Source: Eubacteriaceae bacterium Marseille-Q4139
Lineage (GTDB): Bacteria; Bacillota; Clostridia; Lachnospirales; Lachnospiraceae
Assembly: GCA_018223415.1 (NCBI GenBank)
Contig: JAGTTQ010000001.1
Location: 304,153 to 368,152 of the forward strand
Length of the DNA stretch: 64,000 nucleotides
Reading direction: 5' to 3'
The notes beneath the pieces are model-generated. The model did not search any database and was not told the DNA's origin. It worked only from the letters and a program-made list of their open reading frames with translations. Positions 21,023-28,108 of this stretch are shown here, piece after piece. The number at the start of each line of letters is the position of its first letter. Within the stretch, counting starts at the first letter, position 1. Position numbers and translations under genes: made by a program.

Positions 21023-21145
21023 TTATTTTTCGAACAGTTCATCCGGGATTTCCGGCTGATATCCGGTTCCCCATGAGAAGAATCCGGCACCAGATTCAGC
21101 TACCTTCTCTACTACTTCAGCAACCAGTGTAAGCAAAGAATCCAT
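21023..21145 (-). CDS. agrD: AgrD-type cyclic lactone autoinducer peptide precursor (40 residues)
   Basis: A 40-codon gene directly after agrB, starting one base after the agrB stop (TAG-T-ATG) with the ribosome binding site AAGGAGG inside agrB. The peptide has the AgrD layout: an amphipathic N-terminal helix (residues 1-18), a central peptide region, and an acidic proline-containing tail. Aligned by eye to the C. perfringens precursor, where a five-residue ring C-L-W-F-T precedes HQPEEP, the ring here would be S24-W-G-T-G followed by YQPEIPDELFEK. There is no cysteine, so the ring would be closed by the serine as a lactone, not a thiolactone. Exact cleavage points are inferred. Confidence 0.85.
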   Translation of the reverse strand: MDSLLTLVAEVVEKVAESGAGFFSWGTGYQPEIPDELFEK

Positions 21146-21146
21146 A

Positions 21147-21728
21147 CTAATTTCCCTCCTTTTTTGCTAATATCATCATAACTGCCACTGCACAGCTTGT
21201 AAGTACCGCAGTGCAGGCCATGCAGCTATTTTCAAACAAAACCATGACTGACAGAGCTGCCAATTCCAGTACCAGCACACGATGGGCATAGCGTCGGTTT
21301 CTCTCATACTTGTCCGTCTTTTCCCTGTATTTTGCCGGGATAATTGGGGCATTTTTCCATATAACCCATGCAGATACCGCCAAGGCCAGTCCAAGAGCCC
21401 CATAAAGATATGGCCCATTCCATTGTTGAAGATACTTTGCACCCGCAGCACAAAAAACTGCAATGGCGTTTGTCAGGAAAAAGCACCTCTCATAGGATTT
21501 TGCATGATACCCTCCCGCCATGATCCGGATTGGAACAAAATATGCAAGGAACGTGACTGCCAGCGCAAAATAGTCAAAGAAAAAGCCCAGGAGCAGAATA
21601 CAGATGACGCAGCTCGCTGTGGAAAACAGAAGCTCAAACCCATAAACATAAACTGCTGTCCTCTCTCTGCTGATTTTGTTGTGCAATAACAGATAATCCG
21701 TACATTTTCTTGCGGCTGACGACAGCAT
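21147..21728 (-). CDS. agrB: AgrB-family accessory gene regulator (peptide-processing membrane protease)
   Basis: A 193-residue integral membrane cysteine endopeptidase that cleaves the AgrD tail and helps form the cyclic autoinducer. The catalytic pair is H75 and C82 in AGGYHAKSYERCFF, with the six-residue spacing known from staphylococcal AgrB. Several hydrophobic segments flank it. The ATG follows GGAGG at a short distance. It is co-transcribed with agrD and has its own upstream region with a -10 box and a direct repeat. Confidence 0.93.
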   Translation of the reverse strand: MLSSAARKCTDYLLLHNKISRERTAVYVYGFELLFSTASCVICILLLGFFFDYFALAVTFLAYFVPIRIMAGGYHAKSYERCFFLTNAIAVFCAAGAKYLQQWNGPYLYGALGLALAVSAWVIWKNAPIIPAKYREKTDKYERNRRYAHRVLVLELAALSVMVLFENSCMACTAVLTSCAVAVMMILAKKEGN

Positions 21729-21763
21729 AATTCCTCCGTTTTTCTGGCTGATATTTGGATATT

Positions 21764-21824
21764 ATTATATTCTATTTCTTTTGTCTCGGGAGAAAATGTC
21801 CTTTAATCACCCATACTTTGTCCT
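21764..21824 (-). promoter_or_regulatory. agrBD promoter with putative AgrA-binding direct repeat
   Basis: On the minus strand a perfect -10 box TATAAT (21764-21769) lacks a recognisable -35 (CTCCCG at the right distance). Just upstream AGGACA occurs twice (21819-21824 and 21797-21802), exactly 22 bases apart, i.e. two helical turns. Two direct repeats at 21-22 base period upstream of a poor -35 is how LytTR regulators such as AgrA and ComE bind. Assignment to the AgrA-like protein at 23118 is inference. Confidence 0.5.
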
Positions 21825-21849
21825 CGAATTCTCGTCTTGATGTTTATGC

Positions 21850-23121
21850 TCAATCAAAAAATGAAATAACAACGGTAAAATTCATTTCTTCATCATTGAT
21901 TTCCATTTCACCGCCATATTTCTGTACCAGCATCCTTACACTTTTAAGGCCAATTCCATGCAGTCCGCTTTCGGCTTCTTCTGTGTTTCGCTTTTCCCCG
22001 CATTCTTCCTTTTTATAAGGATTAACAATTTTTATAAATGTCATGTCACGAATCCTGCGTATTGAAAGCTGAATCCATTTATTCTCTTTTTCTGATTTCC
22101 GGCAGGCTTCAATGGCATTATCCAATAAATTTCCAAACAGAGATGCGATTTCCGGGGCAGTCATTTCCAGACAGACCGGCTCTGCCAATATGTTCAGATA
22201 GATTCCCTCTGCATTGGCCGCAGTTCTTTTGTATGCCAAAATCACATCAAGTTCTTCCATCCCCGTCGTCGGTATGACAGGAGGCGGCGGATCCGTAAGT
22301 TTTAATTCCGTCATATACTGGTCCGCCTTCTCATATTCTTTGTCTTTCAAATAATTGCTGATAATCAGGTACTGGTTCTTCAGATCATGGTAAAATACCT
22401 GGTTCTTTCGATAACTGCTTATTAAAAGCTCATAATTTTCTGCAAGCATACGGGCTTTCTCTATTTCAAACTCAGCGCGTTCTTTTTCTGATCCGACAAT
22501 CACACTCTGTACCTTATAATAAACCCCGGATAGAATCAGAAGCAGGAAAAGCAGCCACGCAAAAAATGCATTGACATCAATCTGCAGGAAGGTACTGTTC
22601 ATCAGATAATGGAGTCCGCCGATCATCAGGCATGACAGCAGCAGAACCCTGCTGCGTTCCATCTTAAATTCCGTAAAATGCCGCAAAAATAATATGCATG
22701 TAATACACAGCAACGATTTAGACAGGACAAGAAAACAGCTCCTCTGCAAAGACAGCCCGCTGACTGCATATCTGGCAAATTCTGAGTTTTTAAACAGGAT
22801 ACCGAGAAGAGAAAGCATCAGAAAATCAGTGATGTATATCAGCATCATGTAAAATCCTATCAAAACCAGTGTATCCCATAACCTCGTTTTATGGATCCAC
22901 GCAGATGCAAATGACATGAGCAGGACTCCAAGTGATGTTGTGACAATGGAAAACAGAGAAATCTGATTCAGTCCCCAAACGACTCCTGTCAGTATGGCCG
23001 CTGCTAAAAGTTCTGGTTTCCATCTCTTCCCACCGCCCTTCAGGATTCTAGCCGGTATCACGATTCCAAGAAAGGTTTCCACAAACGACGCCGCTATCTC
23101 CGCCGCATAAAAGACCATCAT
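21850..23121 (-). CDS. agrC: AgrC-like sensor histidine kinase (GHKL family)
   Basis: A 423-residue membrane sensor for the cyclic peptide. The first 200 residues hold about six hydrophobic segments (sensor domain); a coiled-coil region follows. The phosphoacceptor is H245 in VFYHDLKNQ, the N-box is in LFGNLLDNAIEACRK (N335), and the G-box is GLHGIGLKSVRMLV. The catalytic domain is of the AgrC/ComD type. Its start overlaps the stop of the response regulator by four bases (23118-23121), so the pair is translationally coupled. agrB follows after 121 bases with its own promoter. Confidence 0.9.
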   Translation of the reverse strand: MMVFYAAEIAASFVETFLGIVIPARILKGGGKRWKPELLAAAILTGVVWGLNQISLFSIVTTSLGVLLMSFASAWIHKTRLWDTLVLIGFYMMLIYITDFLMLSLLGILFKNSEFARYAVSGLSLQRSCFLVLSKSLLCITCILFLRHFTEFKMERSRVLLLSCLMIGGLHYLMNSTFLQIDVNAFFAWLLFLLLILSGVYYKVQSVIVGSEKERAEFEIEKARMLAENYELLISSYRKNQVFYHDLKNQYLIISNYLKDKEYEKADQYMTELKLTDPPPPVIPTTGMEELDVILAYKRTAANAEGIYLNILAEPVCLEMTAPEIASLFGNLLDNAIEACRKSEKENKWIQLSIRRIRDMTFIKIVNPYKKEECGEKRNTEEAESGLHGIGLKSVRMLVQKYGGEMEINDEEMNFTVVISFFD

Positions 23122-23843
23122 ATTAACTTCCCCCAGAAGGCATTTAAGCTTCTCTTCAGTTCCGCGATATGAGCCGCATTGGCGTAAAACTCCGCCCCGT
23201 TGTCCATAACGACTTTTTCTGCCGTCACCTTCTGGACATGAAGCAGGTTCAGAATCGTCCCTCTGTCGAGAAGGAACATTTCCCGGTCACTGTCCAGCTT
23301 TTTATAAACCTCCCTGATGGTAAGCCTCTCCTGTTCCTCTCTGCCGTTTTTCAGGACAAAGACGGAATTTTTCTGATCTTTGTAGATATAAACGATGCTG
23401 TTCTGGTAAATCTTCAAATATTTTCTCTGGTTGATAATCAGGTAAACCTTGCCGTCATTTCTCTGTTCCAGACACTCAAACAAACTGTCCAGCGCCGCAG
23501 GGAGCTCCTGATCCAGCCGCTCCTTTAAAAGATATCGGAAAATCCCCATGCCGCAGGCCTCCACGGCATACATGACGTGGGCAGTCAAAAAAAGAATGCA
23601 GGCCATCTCAGAGCGTTCCCGAATCATTTCTGCCAATTCTACTCCCGAATAGTCCTGCATTTCTATGTCCAGAATATATGCGTCAAAAAGCCTCTCCCGT
23701 TCAATGGCTGTGGCCAGAAGATCACTGTCTGAAAAGCATTCCAGCATGATTTCCCTGTGCCGCATCCTGCAATAGTCCTTGATCTTCCCTTCAACCAGTT
23801 TAAGATATTCCCTGTCATCATCACACAATGCCAGCCTTAACAT
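23118..23843 (-). CDS. agrA: AgrA-like LytTR response regulator
   Basis: A 241-residue regulator with an N-terminal receiver domain (acidic cluster CDDD at 7-10, phosphoacceptor D59 in YILDIEMQDYSG, FLTAH conserved threonine) and a C-terminal LytTR DNA-binding domain (about 130-235, with REVYKKLDSDREMFLLDRGT). It should be phosphorylated by the overlapping AgrC-like kinase and activate agrBD. The ATG follows GGGAGG. Only 29 bases separate it from the upstream flavoprotein gene, so it may be read from that promoter. Confidence 0.9.
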   Translation of the reverse strand: MLRLALCDDDREYLKLVEGKIKDYCRMRHREIMLECFSDSDLLATAIERERLFDAYILDIEMQDYSGVELAEMIRERSEMACILFLTAHVMYAVEACGMGIFRYLLKERLDQELPAALDSLFECLEQRNDGKVYLIINQRKYLKIYQNSIVYIYKDQKNSVFVLKNGREEQERLTIREVYKKLDSDREMFLLDRGTILNLLHVQKVTAEKVVMDNGAEFYANAAHIAELKRSLNAFWGKLI

Positions 23844-23872
23844 CTCTTCCTCCCATGGTATGCTGCATGCTT

Positions 23873-24439
23873 CTAATACTGCATGTCGAATCCGTCTCTC
23901 AGCCGCCGGCCGTACAGCTCCCCGGCCGTTTCCAGCGCCGTCAGGATGTAATCCCGGTTAAAGCGTGTCACAGGGATCCTGTCATACGCCCGCATCCCCA
24001 TATGCTTTATGGTCTCTTCCATATGATGCAGGCATTCGACAGCCCCAAGCCCGGTGCCGCCGGCGCACGCAGCCAAAAAGCACCGCTTTCCGGAGAGGAA
24101 CCGGTTGTGCCCTGTTTCACACCTGCGGAGCCGGTCTACAAAGGCCTTCATCTGTTCGGTCATGTCATGCCAGTACACGGCCGTAATAAGCACAATTCCG
24201 TCTGACTCTGTGAGCTTCTGATAGATTTCCGAAAAATCGTCTTTCAGCACGCAGGTTCCCTCCGCGCGGCACGTTCCCCATCCGTTCCCACAAGCCAGGC
24301 AGTGCCCGAGCCGTTTTCGGTTCAGATGGATTACCTCTGTTTCCGCTTCGGTTTTCAAAAGCCCCGCGAGGAAGCTGTCCTTCGCCGAAGCAGTCAGACC
24401 GTCCTGATTGGGACTCGACCATAATAACGTAACCTTCAT
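23873..24439 (-). CDS. NADPH-dependent FMN reductase / flavodoxin-family protein with cysteine motif
   Basis: A 188-residue flavin protein. The N-terminus (VTLLWSSPNQDGLTASA) is the FMN phosphate-binding loop of the flavodoxin-like reductase family. A cysteine-rich segment CLACGNGWGTC followed by C in GTCVLKDD resembles the iron-sulfur flavoprotein (Isf) type or multimeric WrbA-like oxidoreductases. Its physiological electron partner is unknown. It lies upstream of agrA-agrC on the same strand with a gap of 29 bases. Confidence 0.83.
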   Translation of the reverse strand: MKVTLLWSSPNQDGLTASAKDSFLAGLLKTEAETEVIHLNRKRLGHCLACGNGWGTCRAEGTCVLKDDFSEIYQKLTESDGIVLITAVYWHDMTEQMKAFVDRLRRCETGHNRFLSGKRCFLAACAGGTGLGAVECLHHMEETIKHMGMRAYDRIPVTRFNRDYILTALETAGELYGRRLRDGFDMQY

Positions 24440-24606
24440 GCCCCCACCCCTTTCTTTTGTACATGATTATAGCAGATTCAAGGAAAAATTCCTATTGTTT
24501 TTCAAATGAAATTTTGCCATACTTTCTTTACATTCTTAATCTGTCGCTTTATTTAATAAGACTCATCTTTCATCCTGTCATAACACTTGTTATGCTTTTT
24601 ACACGC

Positions 24607-24702
24607 AAAAAGCAGCGCCCTCGCTCTGGTAAGATAAGGCGCTACTTTTTGTAAACTTATCTGCCGGCGGCCAGGTGTACGCTGGCCAACGGTTCTCTTG
24701 TT
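24607..24702 (-). ncRNA. Candidate small RNA of about 95 nt
   Basis: A fully consensus promoter (24709-24737) drives a short region ending in a strong intrinsic terminator on the minus strand: AAAAAG-AGCGCC pairs with GGCGCT-CTTTTT (24607-24650, one mismatch). Upstream is a second stem GGCCAG/CTGGCC with a 7-base loop (about 24670-24688). AGATAAG just before the terminator can pair with CTTATCT in the terminator loop, allowing a pseudoknot or an alternative fold. No open frame with a ribosome binding site is present. It could be a standalone RNA or an attenuating leader for the flavoprotein gene 170 bases downstream. The rest of 24440-24606 shows nothing recognisable. Confidence 0.6.
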
Positions 24703-24708
24703 AAGTAT

Positions 24709-24737
24709 ATTATAATGCAGCCGCTCCGTTTTGTCAA
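24709..24737 (-). promoter_or_regulatory. Consensus sigma-A promoter of the small RNA
   Basis: Perfect -35 TTGACA (24732-24737), 17-base spacer and perfect -10 TATAAT (24709-24714) on the minus strand, 33 bases after the spoVAC stop. It is the only promoter I found in this window that matches both hexamers at every base. Confidence 0.85.
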
Positions 24738-24770
24738 ATACCAAAATCGTTCCCTGCCGCATCTCCTGCC

Positions 24771-25220
24771 TCAAATCCCCATCCACCTCATAATCCAGTC
24801 CAGCACGCCAAGAGCCCAGGAGGTAAAAATCCCGAACAGGATCACCGGCCCGGCGATGGTGAAAATTTTGCAGCCGATGCCGAAGACATGGCCCTCGGCT
24901 TTGTACTCAATGGCCGGCGATACGACAGAATTTGCAAAGCCGGTGATGGGCACAAGCGCCCCGGCGCCGCCGAATTTTACGATTTTCGGATAGATATTGA
25001 GGCCGGTTAAGACGACGCTTCCTCCGATGAGGCTTAAGGTCGTCCAGGCGGCCGCGGTCTCCTGATCCATCCCCATGCCCATGTAGAGATTTGTTAAAAA
25101 CTGGCCGATGGTACAGATGATCCCGCCCACAAGAAAGGCCCACAAAAGGTTGATCCCCATCTTATTCGTAGGTGTCACCTGCTTGACGTACTCCGCATAC
25201 TCCTTTTTATCCACTTCCAT
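24771..25220 (-). CDS. spoVAC: Stage V sporulation protein AC
   Basis: A 149-residue forespore inner-membrane protein of the SpoVA channel that moves dipicolinic acid into the spore. Motifs AFLVGGIICTIGQFL and FGGAGALVPITGFANS match SpoVAC, and the N-terminal cytoplasmic stretch separates it from the shorter SpoVAE. It is the last spoVA gene here: spoVAD and spoVAE, which usually follow, are missing from this locus and must lie elsewhere if present. It follows spoVAB by two bases. Confidence 0.9.
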   Translation of the reverse strand: MEVDKKEYAEYVKQVTPTNKMGINLLWAFLVGGIICTIGQFLTNLYMGMGMDQETAAAWTTLSLIGGSVVLTGLNIYPKIVKFGGAGALVPITGFANSVVSPAIEYKAEGHVFGIGCKIFTIAGPVILFGIFTSWALGVLDWIMRWMGI

Positions 25221-25222
25221 AT

Positions 25223-25657
25223 TTAAGCACCTCCAAACCCTTTCGTAAAATACATCCAGGCCCCTGCAAACTTCCCGGCAGCAATGGCAAGAATCAGATA
25301 CTGGATCCCCACTGCCAGGCGGATCCTGCGGCCAAGAACCGGCAGGGCCTTTAATGTCTCGGCCAAAGACATGACGAGACAGCCCACAAAAACCCCGATG
25401 GAAATTCCGTAAACAGCCAAAAGGAAGGCGCCGCCCACCGGGAATTCCACAAAATAAAGATCCATGGCGTTTCCCCAGACTCCGCCGAGGACAATGAGCG
25501 TCTCATAGAGGAACACATGTCTTCTCGTCTTTGTGACGGCGATGAGCCGCGGAAAGACGCCGATGATCGCCAGAAAGGCGAAGATGCCGGCAGCAATGAC
25601 ACCGCCGGCGCTGATCCCGGCAAAAAACAGAAAGGCCTGTCTAAGAAACATCCACAC
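25223..25657 (-). CDS. spoVAB: Stage V sporulation protein AB
   Basis: A 144-residue membrane protein with four to five hydrophobic segments, recognised as SpoVAB from GISAGGVIAAGIFAFLAIIG and its position between spoVAA and spoVAC. It belongs to the SpoVA dipicolinate-transport group. Its start overlaps the end of spoVAA by 17 bases; an alternative ATG two codons later reduces the overlap slightly. Confidence 0.88.
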   Translation of the reverse strand: MWMFLRQAFLFFAGISAGGVIAAGIFAFLAIIGVFPRLIAVTKTRRHVFLYETLIVLGGVWGNAMDLYFVEFPVGGAFLLAVYGISIGVFVGCLVMSLAETLKALPVLGRRIRLAVGIQYLILAIAAGKFAGAWMYFTKGFGGA

Positions 25658-26282
25658 CCGACTCCTTCCTCTGGCTGTTCTGGATCACCGCCTTATTGAC
25701 ACTTTCTTCATAAAGCCGCATTTCCACTTCGATGGGCGTCGGATCCGCCGTCAGCTTCCAGGACGCAAAATGGTTGAAAAATACCAGGATGCCTGCCGCC
25801 AGCCCCAGAGAATAGGAAAATTCCAGAATGGACGGGCCGCCCGGCTCCTGCCCCATGACGGTCCCGTAAATCTTAGAAAACACATCCGTCACGTTGGCAT
25901 CGTTATTAAACGTCATGATGGCAAAGGCCGCGCCGCAGAAAGAGACAGCGGAAACAAAGGCCGTCTTCGTCCATTCCCAGGCCATCGCCGGCATCTTGTC
26001 CGGCTTGTATTTTACGATAAAGTCCACTTCGCCCACGTTGTTTACCTGGACGCCGGAGCCGGCGGCTTCCAGTGTCTCCACAAGATCCAGTACGCTTCCC
26101 ACATAGACGCTGTCCTGTTTTCCTTTCTGCTTTTCGGGAAAGGACGTCACCTTCACGGCCCGGCATTTCGCTTCCACGGCTTTGTTTTTGCACCGGACAT
26201 CGGCAATGTCGCCCAGATGCACCTGCCGCTCATGAACCTCTGAAATCTGGGGAAGATTGATATAAACCGTATCTCCTGTCAT
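25641..26282 (-). CDS. spoVAA: Stage V sporulation protein AA
   Basis: A 213-residue SpoVA protein with an N-terminal beta-rich soluble domain (TVYINLPQISEVHERQVHLG) and two C-terminal hydrophobic segments. I start at the ATG at 26280-26282, where the family begins, rather than the longer frame to 26369. The start overlaps the stop of a small membrane-peptide gene (ATGA). It is transcribed downstream of sigF and probably from the forespore. Confidence 0.88.
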   Translation of the reverse strand: MTGDTVYINLPQISEVHERQVHLGDIADVRCKNKAVEAKCRAVKVTSFPEKQKGKQDSVYVGSVLDLVETLEAAGSGVQVNNVGEVDFIVKYKPDKMPAMAWEWTKTAFVSAVSFCGAAFAIMTFNNDANVTDVFSKIYGTVMGQEPGGPSILEFSYSLGLAAGILVFFNHFASWKLTADPTPIEVEMRLYEESVNKAVIQNSQRKESGVDVS

Positions 26283-26440
26283 AGCTCCAAAAGCCTCCCG
26301 GAGACGGCCTCCACAAGAATTCCCTCCGGCTCCTCTGTTTTTCTCTGGGCAGCAAACAGCAGGTACCACACGAGGACAGCCGCGGCCGCCATGCAGAGGA
26401 TCATTACCAGAACACCGGCTTTATTTTTAAGCGAATCCAT
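26279..26440 (-). CDS. Small single-pass membrane protein between sigF and spoVAA (53 residues)
   Basis: A 53-codon frame beginning MDSLKNKAG, with one strong transmembrane segment (about residues 9-30, VLVMILCMAAAAVLVWYLL) and a short soluble tail ending GRLLEL. Its TGA overlaps the spoVAA ATG by four bases, which is typical of real coupled genes. The upstream signal is a modest AAAGGA. I do not recognise a family. It fills most of the sigF-spoVAA gap, where spoVAA directly follows in B. subtilis. A sporulation role is inferred only from position. Confidence 0.65.
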   Translation of the reverse strand: MDSLKNKAGVLVMILCMAAAAVLVWYLLFAAQRKTEEPEGILVEAVSGRLLEL

Positions 26441-26510
26441 GATCCCACATCCTTTTCTCTGGTTTTCTGCCCCTAGTATGTGTAAGTTTTCACAGTTCTA
26501 TACGGAATTC

Positions 26511-27233
26511 CTATCCTCCGGCCAGCTTTTCCCTGAGCTGCCGCAGGATCTTCTTTTCCAGCCTCGATACCTGTACCTGGGAAATGTGAAGGTCTTCTGC
26601 GATTTTCGTCTGGGTCTGGTTTTCAAAGTACCGCCTAATGATAATCTCCTGTTCCTGCCTGCCAAGGCCGGAAAGCAGCTCCTTTACGACGATTTTATCT
26701 AACACCTTCTCATTTTCCGATGATTTTTCCGCAAGCTTATCGAGAAGGCATCCGTTCCCGTCGTCCTCCTTTCCTACCGGCCGGTAGAGAGACTCCACCT
26801 CGGCCCCGGCCTCTAAGGACGCGGCCACCTCCTCACGGCTGACCCCCACCTGGCCCGCCAGCTCTTCGATGGTCGGCTCCCGCCCCAGGGAAAACTCCAT
26901 CCGCTCCCTGGCCGAATAGATTTTCATGGCAAGCTCCTTTAAAGGCCTGCTGACCTTAATCATCCCATCGTCCCTGAGAAACCGCCGGATTTCCCCGGTA
27001 ATCATCGGAACGGCGTAGGTGGAGAGCTTCACATCCATGGAAAGGTCAAAGTTGTCGATGGCCTTTAAAAGGCCGATGCTCCCGATCTGGAATAAATCTT
27101 CTGTCTCACAACCGCGTCCGGAAAACCGTTTTACGATGCTCCAGACGAGTCCTATGTTCTCCATAACCAGCCTGTCCCTGGCCTCTTTATCCCCATCGTG
27201 CGCCCTTTGAAGCAGTTCCATGGTCTCCGCCAT
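26511..27233 (-). CDS. sigF: RNA polymerase sporulation sigma factor SigF
   Basis: The 240-residue early forespore sigma factor, held inactive by SpoIIAB until septation. Region 2 reads TEDLFQIGSIGLLKAIDNFD and region 4 ends TKIAEDLHISQVQVSRLEKK. It is the third gene of spoIIAA-spoIIAB-sigF, starting four bases after the spoIIAB stop with AGGTGAT as ribosome binding site. It lacks the SigG N-terminal signature, and its neighbours settle its identity. Confidence 0.95.
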   Translation of the reverse strand: MAETMELLQRAHDGDKEARDRLVMENIGLVWSIVKRFSGRGCETEDLFQIGSIGLLKAIDNFDLSMDVKLSTYAVPMITGEIRRFLRDDGMIKVSRPLKELAMKIYSARERMEFSLGREPTIEELAGQVGVSREEVAASLEAGAEVESLYRPVGKEDDGNGCLLDKLAEKSSENEKVLDKIVVKELLSGLGRQEQEIIIRRYFENQTQTKIAEDLHISQVQVSRLEKKILRQLREKLAGG

Positions 27234-27237
27234 ACGA

Positions 27238-27663
27238 TCACCTGCCGATTTTCTTTCTCATCGTGACCGCCGTCCCCCTGCCCGGGGCCGAATCCACCGT
27301 GACTTCGTCCATGAACGCCTCCATAAACGAAAAGCCCATGCCGGAGCGTTCCCCATCCGGCGCCGTCGTAAACATCGGCTCCATGGCCTTTTTTACGTCC
27401 GGGATTCCGACGCCGTCGTCCTTTACCGTGATCGTTAAGATCCGGCCGCAGGTCTCGGCCGAAAGGCTTATGACGCCCTCGCCTCCCTGGTAACCGTGGA
27501 TCACGGCGTTTGTGACGGCCTCTGACACCGCCGTCTTGATGTCGTCGATCTCCTCTAAGGTCGGATCCAGGCGGCTTGCAAAGACGGCCATGACAACCCT
27601 GGCAAACTCCTCGTTCTCCGAAAGGCTGTCCATTTTCATGCTCATAAATTCTTTCTTTTCCAT
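27238..27663 (-). CDS. spoIIAB: Anti-sigma F factor / serine kinase SpoIIAB
   Basis: A 141-residue GHKL-type kinase that binds SigF and phosphorylates SpoIIAA. The N-box is SEAVTNAVIHGYQGG, the G1 box DDGVGIPDVKKAM, and the G2 region ERSGMGFSFMEAFMD. Length fits the family (about 146). It sits between its two partners in the standard order. Confidence 0.95.
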   Translation of the reverse strand: MEKKEFMSMKMDSLSENEEFARVVMAVFASRLDPTLEEIDDIKTAVSEAVTNAVIHGYQGGEGVISLSAETCGRILTITVKDDGVGIPDVKKAMEPMFTTAPDGERSGMGFSFMEAFMDEVTVDSAPGRGTAVTMRKKIGR

Positions 27664-27674
27664 ACCTTCCTCCC

Positions 27675-28013
27675 TCAGCCGGCAAGCGCCCCTTCTTTTG
27701 TCTCATACCGGCTCATGAGCCCTAAAATGCCGGAAATTTTTAAAATCCTTAAAACCTGCGGCCCCGCCCCGTAAAAACAGGACGTCCCGCCGCCGGCCTT
27801 CATCTGTTTATAGCGGTTTAACAGGATCCCGACGCCGGAGCTGTCCATGAATTCCGTGCGGGAAAAATCGAAAATCACCCGGGAAATGTAGTTTTCCGCC
27901 ATGAGAAGATCCGTCTCGTACCGGAGGTTCCGGCAGTTGTGGTGGTCTAGTTCCTTGGGAAGATGGATGATAAGCGTCTGTCCCTTCGCTTCGTAGATAA
28001 ATGATGGTTCCAT
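27675..28013 (-). CDS. spoIIAA: Anti-sigma F factor antagonist SpoIIAA
   Basis: A 112-residue STAS-domain protein that frees SigF by displacing it from SpoIIAB when unphosphorylated. The phosphorylation site is S58 in FMDSSGVGILLNRY, the same position as in B. subtilis. It is the first gene of the operon, behind a candidate sigma-H promoter at 28064-28091. Confidence 0.95.
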   Translation of the reverse strand: MEPSFIYEAKGQTLIIHLPKELDHHNCRNLRYETDLLMAENYISRVIFDFSRTEFMDSSGVGILLNRYKQMKAGGGTSCFYGAGPQVLRILKISGILGLMSRYETKEGALAG

Positions 28014-28043
28014 AGAATCCCTCCAATCCTTTTTCTTTCAAAC

Positions 28044-28086
28044 AAAAAAAGAGGCCCCGCAAAATTTCTTTTGTAGAGTCTCTTTT
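28044..28086 (-). terminator. Terminator after the TPR gene
   Basis: On the minus strand AAAAGAG pairs with CTCTTTT and the inner CAAAA with TTTTG; the stem is interrupted in the middle and followed by a T run. It overlaps the candidate sigma-H promoter of spoIIAA. Confidence 0.5.
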
Positions 28087-28091
28087 CCTGT
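28064..28091 (-). promoter_or_regulatory. Candidate sigma-H promoter of the spoIIA operon
   Basis: ACAGGAAAA (28083-28091), an 11-base spacer and AAAGAAAT (28064-28071) fit the sigma-H consensus (R-n-AGGA-WWW and R-n-n-GAA-WW) in sequence and spacing. It lies about 50 bases before spoIIAA. spoIIA operons are known to be sigma-H dependent, so this is the expected control. Confidence 0.55.
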
Positions 28092-28108
28092 TTCTCTCTT
28101 AGTATGTC

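Noticed and set aside
24607..24702. Known riboswitch class for the small-RNA region (preQ1, fluoride, c-di-GMP, T-box)
   Set aside because: None of the conserved core sequences of these classes can be found; only hairpins and a terminator are evident.
24553..24786. 77-codon minus-strand frame covering the small-RNA region
   Set aside because: It runs through the promoter and terminator stems, has no ribosome binding site at its start and a random composition.
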